A stretch of DNA of 64,000 nt from Belliella pelovolcani (GTDB taxonomy: Bacteria > Bacteroidota > Bacteroidia > Cytophagales > Cyclobacteriaceae). The first letter of the stretch is position 1. Each line of letters begins with the position of its first letter. The DNA lies in the NCBI RefSeq assembly GCF_900156785.1, contig NZ_FTOP01000005.1, positions 1-64,000 of the forward strand. Direction: 5' to 3'. Shown here one piece after another: positions 46,087-53,529 of this stretch. The notes under the pieces are model-generated. The model did not search any database and was not told the DNA's origin. It saw only the letters and a program-made list of their open reading frames with translations. Made by a program: the position numbers and the translations under genes.

Positions 46087-46650
46087 TTAATCTACTTTGC
46101 TCAAGTTAGACACTCCGCCTGATACTATAAATTTCATCACGTCGGAGCTGCTTACATTTTTGAGTATGCGGACATTTTGCTTAGGTACCAGGTAGAGGTT
46201 GCCAGAGAAATTATAGCTATGTGGGAAATAAATGGCCACAAGCTCGGTTTCCTCCAATACACTGAGGTCGTCTTGCGTAATGAAGCCCATTCTGGACATT
46301 CCTTCGGAGAGTTTGACGATTACAGGTGTATTGAATTTTTTCTTATCTCCCACAAAAGCCGACATCAAATCCTTGATGCTCGTGTAGAGGATATTGACGA
46401 GGGGGATCTTGAATACCCAGCGCTCAAATAGGTCAAACAGTGGCTTGGTGATGAATAAGCTAGCCAGATAGCCTACAAAAGTGATGAAGCCCAACATGAT
46501 CAAAATCCCGAAACCAGGTACAGGGATTGGGATGATTCCATCCAAGAAATTCAAAATCAAAATGATCACATAGATGGTCAGCGCGATAGGAACCACAAAG
46601 AGTAAACCTCTTAGAAAAAAAGTAATAACCCGCTTGTATGTAAATCTCAT
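46087..46650 (-). CDS. DUF502 family membrane protein
   Basis: 187 residues with two membrane spans (about 10-33 and 45-67) and a soluble C-terminal domain. It shows DUF502 landmarks: RGLLFVVPIALTIYVI, a short LDGIIPIPVPG loop, and LVNILYTSIKDLMSAF then VAIYFPHSYNFSGNLYLVP. Function is unknown. It is encoded on the minus strand, and the (CTTT)n leader of the accessory island begins 42 bp beyond its start. Confidence 0.9.
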   Translation of the reverse strand: MRFTYKRVITFFLRGLLFVVPIALTIYVIILILNFLDGIIPIPVPGFGILIMLGFITFVGYLASLFITKPLFDLFERWVFKIPLVNILYTSIKDLMSAFVGDKKKFNTPVIVKLSEGMSRMGFITQDDLSVLEETELVAIYFPHSYNFSGNLYLVPKQNVRILKNVSSSDVMKFIVSGGVSNLSKVD

Positions 46651-46691
46651 GGTTTATAAGTTTTTGTTTTCACCCCAAATCTAGCTAAAGA

Positions 46692-46798
46692 ATTTTTAAA
46701 ATATTTTAAACTAAAAATTTGCTTCTTTCTTTCTTTCTTTCTTGTTTCCAGCTTTATTAGTGGTCAAACTTTTAGAGTCATTAAAATCATATTTTAAC
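46692..46798 (+). repeat. leader repeat copy 1 with (CTTT)4
   Basis: AT-rich leader starting with the 16-bp palindrome TTTAAAATATTTTAAA, then CTAAAAATTTG, a tetranucleotide run of four CTTT units (about 46725-46740), CAGCTTTATTAGTGGTCAAAC and a 3' ATTTTAAC. It ends 17 bp before the first small-peptide gene. The same leader occurs before two other operons, at 48612 and 51251. Confidence 0.85.
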
Positions 46799-46814
46799 CA
46801 AAACAAAAATTGTT

Positions 46815-47024
46815 ATGAGAAAAAACATTTTAAGTATTTGTTTGTCAGTACTGTTTTTAGTGCCATTCGTGGTTAAGGCAGGGACTTGTAATGTGACTCC
46901 TACAGCAGGGAAATTGTATGAGGCTGGTTTTTGTATTGATACAGTGAATATGTGTTTAAAGCTGCCAGATGGTATTTTGTTTGGAGACTGTTTTATTGAA
47001 GTAGTGCCACAGGTAGGTGATTAA
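46815..47024 (+). CDS. small secreted four-cysteine peptide
   Basis: A 69-residue precursor with a signal peptide (core ILSICLSVLFLVPFVV, cleavage near KAG), leaving about 46 residues with four cysteines (in TCNVT, GFCID, MCLKL, DCFIE). No family is recognised. It sits behind leader copy 1 and is followed by a 28-bp perfect hairpin and a DUF4221-like lipoprotein. A second four-cysteine peptide occurs in the same position of the next module. Disulfides and export are inferred. Confidence 0.75.
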   Translation: MRKNILSICLSVLFLVPFVVKAGTCNVTPTAGKLYEAGFCIDTVNMCLKLPDGILFGDCFIEVVPQVGD

Positions 47025-47033
47025 TTGTGAATT

Positions 47034-47061
47034 AACCCAGAGTTTAATTAAACTCTGGGTT
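47034..47061 (+). promoter_or_regulatory. perfect hairpin between the peptide and lipoprotein genes (module 1)
   Basis: AACCCAGAGTTT is followed without interruption by its own AAACTCTGGGTT arm around AATT. It begins 10 bp after the peptide stop, is followed by TTGATAAATTTG, and ends 15 bp before the lipoprotein start. It could be an attenuator or mRNA-stabilising element that lowers lipoprotein expression relative to the peptide. Confidence 0.75.
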
Positions 47062-47076
47062 TTGATAAATTTGTAT

Positions 47077-48228
47077 ATGAAGAATGCATTAAACTTAATT
47101 TTTGTCATGGTGATATTTTTTTCATGCAAACAAAGCCAAAATTCGGAATCTGGAGTAGTTAATGCCATTTCACTAGTTCCTGTCAAGGAAGTTTCAATAG
47201 ACTTAGGGAGTACTTTTCCTAAACTTCATGGTAACCCAATATTTCTAAATGATGGAGATCGTCCTTACTTTTTTATTCAAAGTATGAAAGGTATTGGGAA
47301 ATTTGATCTTAGAAAAGGCGGGGAAGCTATGGAAATATTGGAGTTAGGTAATATCAATGGTTATGTGACACCTTACGAGTCTGGAAATACATTGATCACA
47401 CCTTTAGAGAAGAATAAGTATTTATCGTATCATAATAATCGAGCGGAACTCTATTTAATAGAGAATAACGAGATCAAATTCAACACTAAAATTTCTAAAT
47501 ATGACGCTGATGCATTTTTCTTGTCAGCAGGGTATTACAGGCAGATGGATTTTAACGAAGGAGTGTTCTATGGATTATATCAACCTTCATACATTTACGG
47601 GGGGCCACCATGGAAGTATGAAAGCTTGACTCAATTAGTGATGTCCTTGGATGTAAATCAGGAAAAAGTAGAAAAGCTATTTCAGTTACCCGAAGCTTAC
47701 CTGATGAAAAATGTTAATGTTTTAGATATGTTAATTAGTTTTGTAAAGCGCCCTGATACTGGTGAATATCTAATTAATTTCCCAATTACTGATGAAATTT
47801 ACATCACGAAAGATTTTAGAGAAGTTGAGCATTTGATCCTTTCACCAAAAAAAGACTTTGTCGACATGTCAAATAGAAAAGGCGAGAGACCAAATGAATG
47901 GAAGAAGGAGTATTACACAGGTAATGCTTTTCAAACCGTCTATTACGATCAATATAGGAAACTGATCATCAGACATTACAGAAAAGCCTTGAGCGAAAAT
48001 GAGTTTGAAAGGATTAGCCAAGATTCCTTTAAAATGCTTGATGATAAGCATGAGAATAGGCTTTTGTTTTCAGACATGAATGGTAATGTACTAGCCGACG
48101 TTGATGTGTCAGCATTTAATTATTGGTACATTCATTTTGCCGAGGAAGGTATGTATATACTCAATGATACCGATATGATAGGAGAGGACAATATGACTTT
48201 TACACTTTTTGAGATTAACCTCAATTAA
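47077..48228 (+). CDS. DUF4221-like six-bladed beta-propeller lipoprotein (module 1)
   Basis: 383 residues from ATG 47077 (MKNALNLIFVMVIFFSC; the open frame upstream to 47017 overlaps the peptide stop and hairpin). Lipobox Cys is at about 17. Beta-strand-rich body with PYFFIQSMKGIGKFDL, YFLSAGYYR-like segments and the DUF4221 landmark FQTVYYDQYRKLIIRHYRKAL. The propeller and the family assignment are by pattern and are moderately sure. A weakly similar second lipoprotein follows in module 2. It has no catalytic motif. Confidence 0.7.
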   Translation: MKNALNLIFVMVIFFSCKQSQNSESGVVNAISLVPVKEVSIDLGSTFPKLHGNPIFLNDGDRPYFFIQSMKGIGKFDLRKGGEAMEILELGNINGYVTPYESGNTLITPLEKNKYLSYHNNRAELYLIENNEIKFNTKISKYDADAFFLSAGYYRQMDFNEGVFYGLYQPSYIYGGPPWKYESLTQLVMSLDVNQEKVEKLFQLPEAYLMKNVNVLDMLISFVKRPDTGEYLINFPITDEIYITKDFREVEHLILSPKKDFVDMSNRKGERPNEWKKEYYTGNAFQTVYYDQYRKLIIRHYRKALSENEFERISQDSFKMLDDKHENRLLFSDMNGNVLADVDVSAFNYWYIHFAEEGMYILNDTDMIGEDNMTFTLFEINLN

Positions 48229-48734
48229 TAAAATCAGACCATTTCTCTGCGTTTCATTGCGCCCTCTGCGGTTTGATATTATTTTCACCGCAGAGAAACA
48301 CAAAGTGCCGCAAAGAAAACATCACCTATCCAAACCTCTCTTAGTCCCATCGGGACGGCCTACATATTAACGGTAGGTTTCAAACTACCGTCCCAGATGA
48401 TGACTAAGACGACCAAGAAGTCCCATCGGGACGAACGGTCTAAATGAAGTAGAGCAACCAATGCACTCAAGCCTATCCCCAATCAAACTGAAATACCTCA
48501 AAGACTTTTAACTTTTTTCAAACTAAAAATATCAAGTACAAACAAATGAAATATCACTTTAAATAGTTTAAATATGTAGATAACTGTCATTTTGTTGTTT
48601 TTATGAGCTTAAATTTTTTAAAATATTTTAAACTAAAAATTTGCTTCTTTCTTTCTTTCTTTCTTGTAAACAGCTTTATTAGTGGACGCATTTTTAAAGT
48701 CATTTAAATCATACTTTAACTTTAAAAAACTAAA
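48229..48734. other. 506-bp gene-free region: palindromic repeats and leader copy 2
   Basis: From left: CTCTGCGGT / ACCGCAGAG inverted repeat (48264-48295) with the dispersed word AGAGAAACACAAAGTGCCGC at 48293. Then two GTCCCATCGGGAC palindromes (48344, 48420) flanking the hairpin CGGTAG / CTACCG (48371-48390). Then the block 48341-48720 that is repeated at 50983-51365. No coding frame is supported. Confidence 0.75.
48612..48720 (+). repeat. leader repeat copy 2 with (CTTT)4
   Basis: Same leader as at 46692 and 51251: palindrome TTTAAAATATTTTAAA, CTAAAAATTTG, four CTTT units (about 48647-48662), CAGCTTTATTAGTGG, then a diverged tail (ACGCATTTTTAAAG) and TTTAAC. It is followed 14 bp later by the second peptide gene. 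Confidence 0.85.
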
Positions 48735-48974
48735 ATGAAAAAAATTATTATCGGATTTGGACTGATATTAGGCGCAATAATTTTTGTTGATTCGCCAAGT
48801 CTTGTTTATGCTAATGATCAGGATGATTCTCTTGAAGAAGGGGGTGGTAATAGTGGATGTAAAACAGGACAAGTGAATGATGCTACTTGTAGATCAGGGT
48901 ATCCAGCCTGTGGATTTATCATGAGCTCTGAACAAGTAAAGGATTGTAATTATTCAAGATCAATTGGTGCATAA
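48735..48974 (+). CDS. small secreted cysteine-containing peptide (module 2)
   Basis: A 79-residue precursor with a signal peptide (core IIIGFGLILGAIIFV, cleavage near VYAND). The mature part has an acidic, Gly-rich start (QDDSLEEGGGNSGC) and four cysteines (GCKTG, TCRSG, ACGFI, DCNYS). Its sequence is unlike the first peptide, but size, cysteine number and context are the same. It ends 8 bp before a hairpin. Confidence 0.75.
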   Translation: MKKIIIGFGLILGAIIFVDSPSLVYANDQDDSLEEGGGNSGCKTGQVNDATCRSGYPACGFIMSSEQVKDCNYSRSIGA

Positions 48975-48981
48975 AATCAAG

Positions 48982-49007
48982 ACCCTTGATGATACTTCAT
49001 CAAGGGT
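48982..49007 (+). promoter_or_regulatory. hairpin between the peptide and lipoprotein genes (module 2)
   Basis: Ten-bp perfect arms ACCCTTGATG / CATCAAGGGT with a 6-nt loop, ending 13 bp before the lipoprotein start. There is no long T tract, so it is more likely an attenuator or stability element than a full terminator. Confidence 0.7.
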
Positions 49008-49020
49008 TAAATTCGGAAAA

Positions 49021-50118
49021 ATGATAAAGTATATAAAATTAATCGGACTTGGCTTCTTGTTTTTTTCTGGTTGCACTTACAAGGAACAAGGAAATTCTTT
49101 AGGCGAATTATTAGAAGTCAATAATATTATTAAATTTGAATTAGACTCTCTAACACCTAATTCATTTCAAGTAATAGAAATTTTAGAACGTAATGAGATT
49201 ACTTATTTTACTTTTTTAAACAATATTAATAATACTATTTACTATTACAATTTTGAAAATCAAGAATTAGTTAAAACCTTAAAGTATGAAATTGGCGGAG
49301 ATGGGTTAAGAAATGGTATAATGTCGTACAACCACCATTCAAATGATTCAATATTGCTTTTTGGCACTGGTTTGTATTCATATTTAACTAATGAAAAAGG
49401 CAAAGTCTTAAAAGACTTTAAACTTATAGATTTAAAATATCAGCAAAGTCCATATGCTTCCATGCAAAGTCCTGTTATTTTAACGGATGGTTACATTTAT
49501 TATAATTCTTTGGTTTGGGGTTGGTACTCTTCAGAATATCAGCCTTTTATGAAGTATGATTTAAGTTCCAGTCAAGTAAATCTATTTGGAGGTTTACCAT
49601 TGACTTATCAGGAAAATGGGGATTGGGGATCTCAAAATTATGATTATGCATATCAAGTATTTGATAAAAAAAATAGAAAAATAATCTATTCATTTCCAGC
49701 AGCAAATACATTGTTTGAATATGGAATAAATAAAAATGAGTTTACTGAAATAAAAGATAGTTATACTTTTGATGAAATCTCTCCACCTTTTAAAGATGAT
49801 AATTATGTATATGATTCTGAGGAATGGCATTTCTCGATGAATAATACTGAAATTTATGGAAGCTTGTTGATTGATTATGATCAATCAAAAGTTTATAGGT
49901 GGTATAAACTTCCAGTAGCTTCTTCAGAGAAAAACCCTAAAAGGGAAACATTATTGCTGGTTTATGATTATCCAAATTTGAAATTTTTAAACTCTTTTCG
50001 ACTTCCAGATTTTAATTATATTACTGAAAACTCATTTATTCAAAAAAATCAAATTTATGTCAGGATTCAAAACAGTATTGAAGATGAAATTGAATTTCAA
50101 AGTTTTAAAATATTCTAA
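49021..50118 (+). CDS. DUF4221-like six-bladed beta-propeller lipoprotein (module 2)
   Basis: 365 residues from ATG 49021 (MIKYIKLIGLGFLFFSGC, lipobox FFSGC; the frame is open to 48964 but that start lies in the peptide gene). Beta-rich with many Tyr/Phe residues and a segment YGSLLIDYDQSKVYRWYKLP resembling the DUF4221 landmark of the first lipoprotein. Overall similarity between the two is low. It ends inside the following thioredoxin-like gene. Very AT-rich, unlike the neighbouring housekeeping genes. Confidence 0.65.
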   Translation: MIKYIKLIGLGFLFFSGCTYKEQGNSLGELLEVNNIIKFELDSLTPNSFQVIEILERNEITYFTFLNNINNTIYYYNFENQELVKTLKYEIGGDGLRNGIMSYNHHSNDSILLFGTGLYSYLTNEKGKVLKDFKLIDLKYQQSPYASMQSPVILTDGYIYYNSLVWGWYSSEYQPFMKYDLSSSQVNLFGGLPLTYQENGDWGSQNYDYAYQVFDKKNRKIIYSFPAANTLFEYGINKNEFTEIKDSYTFDEISPPFKDDNYVYDSEEWHFSMNNTEIYGSLLIDYDQSKVYRWYKLPVASSEKNPKRETLLLVYDYPNLKFLNSFRLPDFNYITENSFIQKNQIYVRIQNSIEDEIEFQSFKIF

Positions 50119-50548
50119 TTTAATTGTTTTCGTTCTGTTTTATATTATGAGCTCTTGTTATACTAATTCTATTAAAACGGAAGAATTTTTAAAGGTGAAA
50201 AATGCAGATAGTGTCCTTGTATTTATTGATTTAGAATCTTGTAGCTCATGTACTGAAAAAATTTCTGAATTATTCAGAGATTACTTTGAATCGGAAAAGT
50301 TTGATTTTGTGTTTATCGAAAATCAAAATCTTAAAGAATTTAAAATCATCTCTGGAGTCAATTTTAAACAACAATTTAATATTCATAAAATCACCAACGA
50401 AAATTATTTAAAATTGAATGGTGGTTATGGCTCCTATTTAGCAATGAACAGTGGTGGCTATATATTAAATCCAAAAAAAGTAACGCCCTCAAATTTTGAT
50501 GGTTTAGTAGAGATTTATTCTTCGTTTCTCTTAGATATGGCTAACTAA
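50084..50548 (+). CDS. thioredoxin-fold-like lipoprotein
   Basis: About 154 residues from ATG 50084, chosen because the upstream Met (50057) lies before a cleaner signal (LIVFVLFYIMSSC). Its start overlaps the lipoprotein gene by 35 bp. A CSSC dithiol (SVLVFIDLESCSSCTEKI) sits at the thioredoxin position, and a TxG/NYLKLNGGYGSYL segment follows. It could keep the disulfides of the secreted cysteine peptide, but that is inference. Confidence 0.65.
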   Translation: MKLNFKVLKYSNLIVFVLFYIMSSCYTNSIKTEEFLKVKNADSVLVFIDLESCSSCTEKISELFRDYFESEKFDFVFIENQNLKEFKIISGVNFKQQFNIHKITNENYLKLNGGYGSYLAMNSGGYILNPKKVTPSNFDGLVEIYSSFLLDMAN

Positions 50549-50650
50549 AAAAACTTGCTCAATTTAATCTAGCCTGCTTTTCCTCATTCTGTCTTTCTTT
50601 ATGTTCTTTACAGTCTAACCGTTTTCATCATCTAACAACCCGAGTCGCCT

Positions 50651-50758
50651 AAGCGTAGATTGCATCTACGCTTATCTATCCATGGAATTTGCAATTCCAC
50701 ATTAAAATAATAATACCCACGCTGGCAAGATATTTGAGGTGTAGTTTGTAACTACACC
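50651..50758. repeat. composite palindromic (REP-like) unit A
   Basis: Three hairpins in fixed order: AGCGTAGAT / ATCTACGCT (50651-50673), TGGAATT / AATTCCA (50683-50699), and GGTGTAGTT / AACTACACC (50738-50758). The same trio surrounds the transposase gene at 54732. Confidence 0.8.
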
Positions 50759-50781
50759 TAGTTGGTTTGTTGTGTGTTTTA

Positions 50782-50882
50782 TCACCCTTCCTTTAAAAGT
50801 CCACTCACCAAACTTTCATGCTCTTCAATCCATCGGTCATATAATCCTCCAGTCCCAGGGCCATTGAAGCCTGTGTGGATAT
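50782..50882 (-). pseudogene. 3' fragment of a TlpA-like gene copied from 55451-55556
   Basis: On the minus strand this codes the last ~33 residues of the thioredoxin-like lipoprotein gene at 55451-56686 (IHTGFNGPGTGGLYDRWIEEH ... then SLVSGLLKEG and a TGA at 50782). The similarity stops abruptly at about 50882. The surrounding palindromic units are the same ones that border the intact gene. It is a decayed duplication by-product with no start codon. Confidence 0.85.
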
Positions 50883-50982
50883 AACTGATTTTGTCATTGC
50901 ATTCCATCTTATTCTTGGTGTTTTTCTTTTTATTAACCGGAGAAGAACAAGTGACCCAAAAAAATGTGTTCCCAAAATCCCT

Positions 50983-51365
50983 CTAAGTCCCATCGGGACG
51001 ACCGACATCCTAACGGTAGGTTTCAACCTACCGACAAAAATCGCTACCACCAACCAAAAGTCCTATCGGGACGAACGGTCTAAATGAAGTAGAGCAACCA
51101 ATGCACTCAAGCCTATCCCCAATCAAACTGAAATACCTCAAAGACTTTCAATTTTTTTCAAACTAAACATATCAAGTACAAACAAATGAAATATCACTTT
51201 AAATAGTATAAATATGTATATAACTGTCATTTTGTTGATTTTATAAGTTTAAATTATTTAAAATATTTTAAACTAAAAATTTGTTTCTTTCTTTCTTTCT
51301 TTCTTTCTTGTTAACAGCTTTATTAGTGGTCAAACTTTTAGAGTCATTAAAAATCATATTTTAAC
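50983..51365 (+). repeat. duplicated ~380-bp block, second copy, ending with leader repeat copy 3 and (CTTT)5
   Basis: Matches 48341-48720 at almost every base for long stretches (for example GAACGGTCTAAATGAAGTAG and the next ~180 bp). The last ~115 bp (51251-51365) are the leader seen at 46692 and 48612, here with five CTTT units (about 51286-51305) and the GGTCAAACTTTTAGAGTC tail of copy 1. It is followed 15 bp later by the 522-residue lipoprotein gene. Confidence 0.85.
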
Positions 51366-51380
51366 ATAATTCAAAAAAAG

Positions 51381-52949
51381 ATGAGAAAATTATTACCAAT
51401 CGCAATTTTTATTGCTGGAATGTTTTTTGGCTGTTCTGCATTTGAAGAAGAATTGTTCAAAGAAAATGACCTTAATAATCATTCGATTGAACAAAAAAAT
51501 AGACTAAAATTCAATTCTTATGATTCATTTACAAATGCAATTTCTGAAATTGGGCAAAACTCTAATGCTAATTCAAAAAGTATTATTGAAAAGTATGCTG
51601 AAAAACCCGAATATTTTAATTCATTAAAAAGTTTAATTGATTCAGAAAGTTTTGAACGTATCAAATTCAGAACGAATTCAGAAAATAATGAAAATCTTAA
51701 TCCTGAACTTTACTCTGAGATGGTTCCTGATTTAGTATTTGCTGAGTTATTAAATGAAAATTTAGAAATTGAAGTTGAAAATGTTATTTTTAAAATAACC
51801 CCTTTTGGGACTTTTTTTTCTCGTACAGAGAATTACGGGAATCTTATTAAAATTGTTGATGACTTTAAAATTTCAAAGCTTGAAGATCTCCGAAATACAA
51901 AAAATACCAATGCAAGAATGGATTTCCAAGAACCTTCACTTTATGAAGATGCTTATCTTTTAGAAGATGATGTTTATCTTTTTGATACGTATTATGATTA
52001 TGATTTTGATGACGAAATTATATTTAATGTGCCTAATGTATCAATAAGTAGTGAGTTTTATCAATTAAACAACTTTTGTGGGGTTTGTGCACCAGTTGTA
52101 AGTTGGGCCCTTCCAGATTCAGAATATAACAAGTTTCAAGAATATAGTTTTGGGAGAAAAACTGATGTTGGGAAATTAATGGAAGGGATTGTTGGAAATA
52201 ACAAAGGATTTACTTTGAATTTTTCAGATAACTATAGGTTAAAAGCTAAATTATATGCTTTTAATTATTGGCTATATCAAAGTGTTGGTGTAAAAGGGAA
52301 AATGCAAAAAAGAGGCTGGACAGGGTTTTGGGCGAAACATAAAGATTCTCGAGCGGATAAACTTGTAGTTGGTTGGGATGTTATGTTATTTAATATTAAT
52401 CATCCAATATCGCTAGATCTTAGATATACTCAGTTACCCTCAAAAAAAATAGCTAAGGAGATTCTTAAATTTTCTAATTTTGATATGGCAGTAGCGTCTT
52501 TATCGGATGCTAGGTTAGTCTTAGGCAATGTTCAGCTGATAGATTATAATGATTTAGAAAAAGCTTTGAATGGTACGGTTAAATTGTCCCTAGCAAAACT
52601 TACAGAAAAGGTTTGGAAAGAGGCTGAAAAGTCTTTTGCAACTGCTTCTTATGAAATAACTCAAGAAAGAATAAAAACCTACAGAAAAATCTTTCCAAAC
52701 AAGACAAAAATGATGTTAAGTAGATTTGAAGCAGTATTGAATAACTCTAATGAAATAAATCTGAACATTGATAGACAGTTTAGAGTAAGTTATAACAACC
52801 AATCAGGAGATGGCTTCTATGAAAATTTAATTATTCCTACTCTAGGACAAAAAAAGATGTACGATATTGAAGGAGCATCAGTTTATGCAGCAGCTCAATT
52901 TAGAAATCAAATAAAAGGTATTAGAATAACCAAGGAAATAAATGATTAG
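51381..52949 (+). CDS. large hypothetical lipoprotein (module 3)
   Basis: 522 residues with lipobox AGMFFGC. The first ~200 residues are acidic and helical. A motif NNFCGVCAPVVSWAL (about 235-249) contains the only close cysteine pair (CxxC), followed by an aromatic-rich region (YAFNYWLYQSVG, GWTGFWAKHK). The C-terminal part is Lys-rich with RIKTYRKIFPNKTKM. The family is not recognised, and a papain-like active site is possible only by loose pattern. It is the first gene after the third (CTTT)n leader and overlaps the next by 8 bp. Confidence 0.6.
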   Translation: MRKLLPIAIFIAGMFFGCSAFEEELFKENDLNNHSIEQKNRLKFNSYDSFTNAISEIGQNSNANSKSIIEKYAEKPEYFNSLKSLIDSESFERIKFRTNSENNENLNPELYSEMVPDLVFAELLNENLEIEVENVIFKITPFGTFFSRTENYGNLIKIVDDFKISKLEDLRNTKNTNARMDFQEPSLYEDAYLLEDDVYLFDTYYDYDFDDEIIFNVPNVSISSEFYQLNNFCGVCAPVVSWALPDSEYNKFQEYSFGRKTDVGKLMEGIVGNNKGFTLNFSDNYRLKAKLYAFNYWLYQSVGVKGKMQKRGWTGFWAKHKDSRADKLVVGWDVMLFNINHPISLDLRYTQLPSKKIAKEILKFSNFDMAVASLSDARLVLGNVQLIDYNDLEKALNGTVKLSLAKLTEKVWKEAEKSFATASYEITQERIKTYRKIFPNKTKMMLSRFEAVLNNSNEINLNIDRQFRVSYNNQSGDGFYENLIIPTLGQKKMYDIEGASVYAAAQFRNQIKGIRITKEIND

Positions 52950-53481
52950 ATCTATTGTTTTTATTTGTTTTTTATTTTGTTTCATTGGTAACACCTTTGG
53001 ACAAACAGAAAATGTTATTAGAATAAACTTCTTAAATCCAAGCCTTACAATAGAAAGGGTTCTAAGTCCAAAAACAACTTTTGAGGCTGGTGTTGGTTTT
53101 GGGTATAATGGTTCGTATCCTGATTTGGCATTTGCCTCAGAAAGTGGGATTCAATATATATTTGCAGGGTTTGTGGATCTTCAGAGCAGATATTATTATA
53201 ACCTGGAAAAACGACAAAATAAGGGCAAAAATATAGGGTCAAATTCCGGAAATTTCTTTGCCTTGAGAATGCTTTATACAGGCCCAGATGTTGCAAGTAA
53301 TTTTATTCGATTTGATAATAATTCATTTGCTGTAGGACCTACTTGGGGGATTCAAAGAGCTTATGGGAAGTTTAATTTAGCTTATAGTATGGGTCCAATA
53401 TATTATTTTAACACTAGTGGAAGTCACAATTGGTTTCCTCTGATATTGGAAATAAATTTTGGGTATAATCTTGGACGATAA
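52942..53481 (+). CDS. outer-membrane beta-barrel protein
   Basis: 179 residues with a signal peptide (FICFLFCFIGNTFGQ) and barrel-like strands (FEAGVGFGYNG, FAGFVDLQSRYYY, FNLAYSMGPIYYF), ending in an aromatic C-terminal strand (LEINFGYNLG). No family is recognised beyond a small OMP barrel. It overlaps the 522-residue lipoprotein by 8 bp, so the pair is coupled, and it is followed by a hairpin and a further lipoprotein. Confidence 0.7.
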   Translation: MIRSIVFICFLFCFIGNTFGQTENVIRINFLNPSLTIERVLSPKTTFEAGVGFGYNGSYPDLAFASESGIQYIFAGFVDLQSRYYYNLEKRQNKGKNIGSNSGNFFALRMLYTGPDVASNFIRFDNNSFAVGPTWGIQRAYGKFNLAYSMGPIYYFNTSGSHNWFPLILEINFGYNLGR

Positions 53482-53488
53482 ATTCTTA

Positions 53489-53520
53489 AATAGGGAGGCA
53501 AAAAACCTCCCTATTTTATT
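53489..53520 (+). terminator. hairpin after the barrel gene, just before the next lipoprotein
   Basis: Arms AATAGGGAGG / CCTCCCTATT with a 7-nt loop and a TTATT tail, ending 9 bp before the next ATG. Its place is the same as the hairpins of modules 1 and 2, so attenuation is as likely as full termination. Confidence 0.72.
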
Positions 53521-53529
53521 TGAAAATCT

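Larger units (their letters stand above)
50549..51380. other. 832-bp gene-free region: palindromic repeats, gene fragment, duplicated block, leader copy 3
   Basis: Left to right: a composite REP unit (hairpins at 50651-50673, 50683-50699 and 50738-50758), a fragment of a thioredoxin-like gene (50782-50882), a stretch with no recognised content (about 50885-50980), then the duplicated block 50983-51365 with GTCCC(A/T)ATCGGGAC-type palindromes and the third (CTTT)n leader. Confidence 0.75.

Noticed and set aside
46720-46745. CTTT tract as part of a coding region
   Set aside because: All three copies lie upstream of a start codon and are not kept in any reading frame with the following gene.
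47017-47077. Upstream start of the module 1 lipoprotein at 47017
   Set aside because: It would overlap the peptide stop and run through the hairpin. The Met at 47077 gives a clean lipoprotein signal.
50805-51053. Open frame of 82 codons on the minus strand
   Set aside because: It crosses the gene fragment in another frame (stop at 50805 is not in phase with the fragment stop at 50782) and the GTCCC palindromes. It has no recognisable domain.
48341-51365. CRISPR array
   Set aside because: The repeats are two long blocks and short tetranucleotide runs, without the regular 25-40 bp repeat plus unique spacer pattern, and no cas genes are present.
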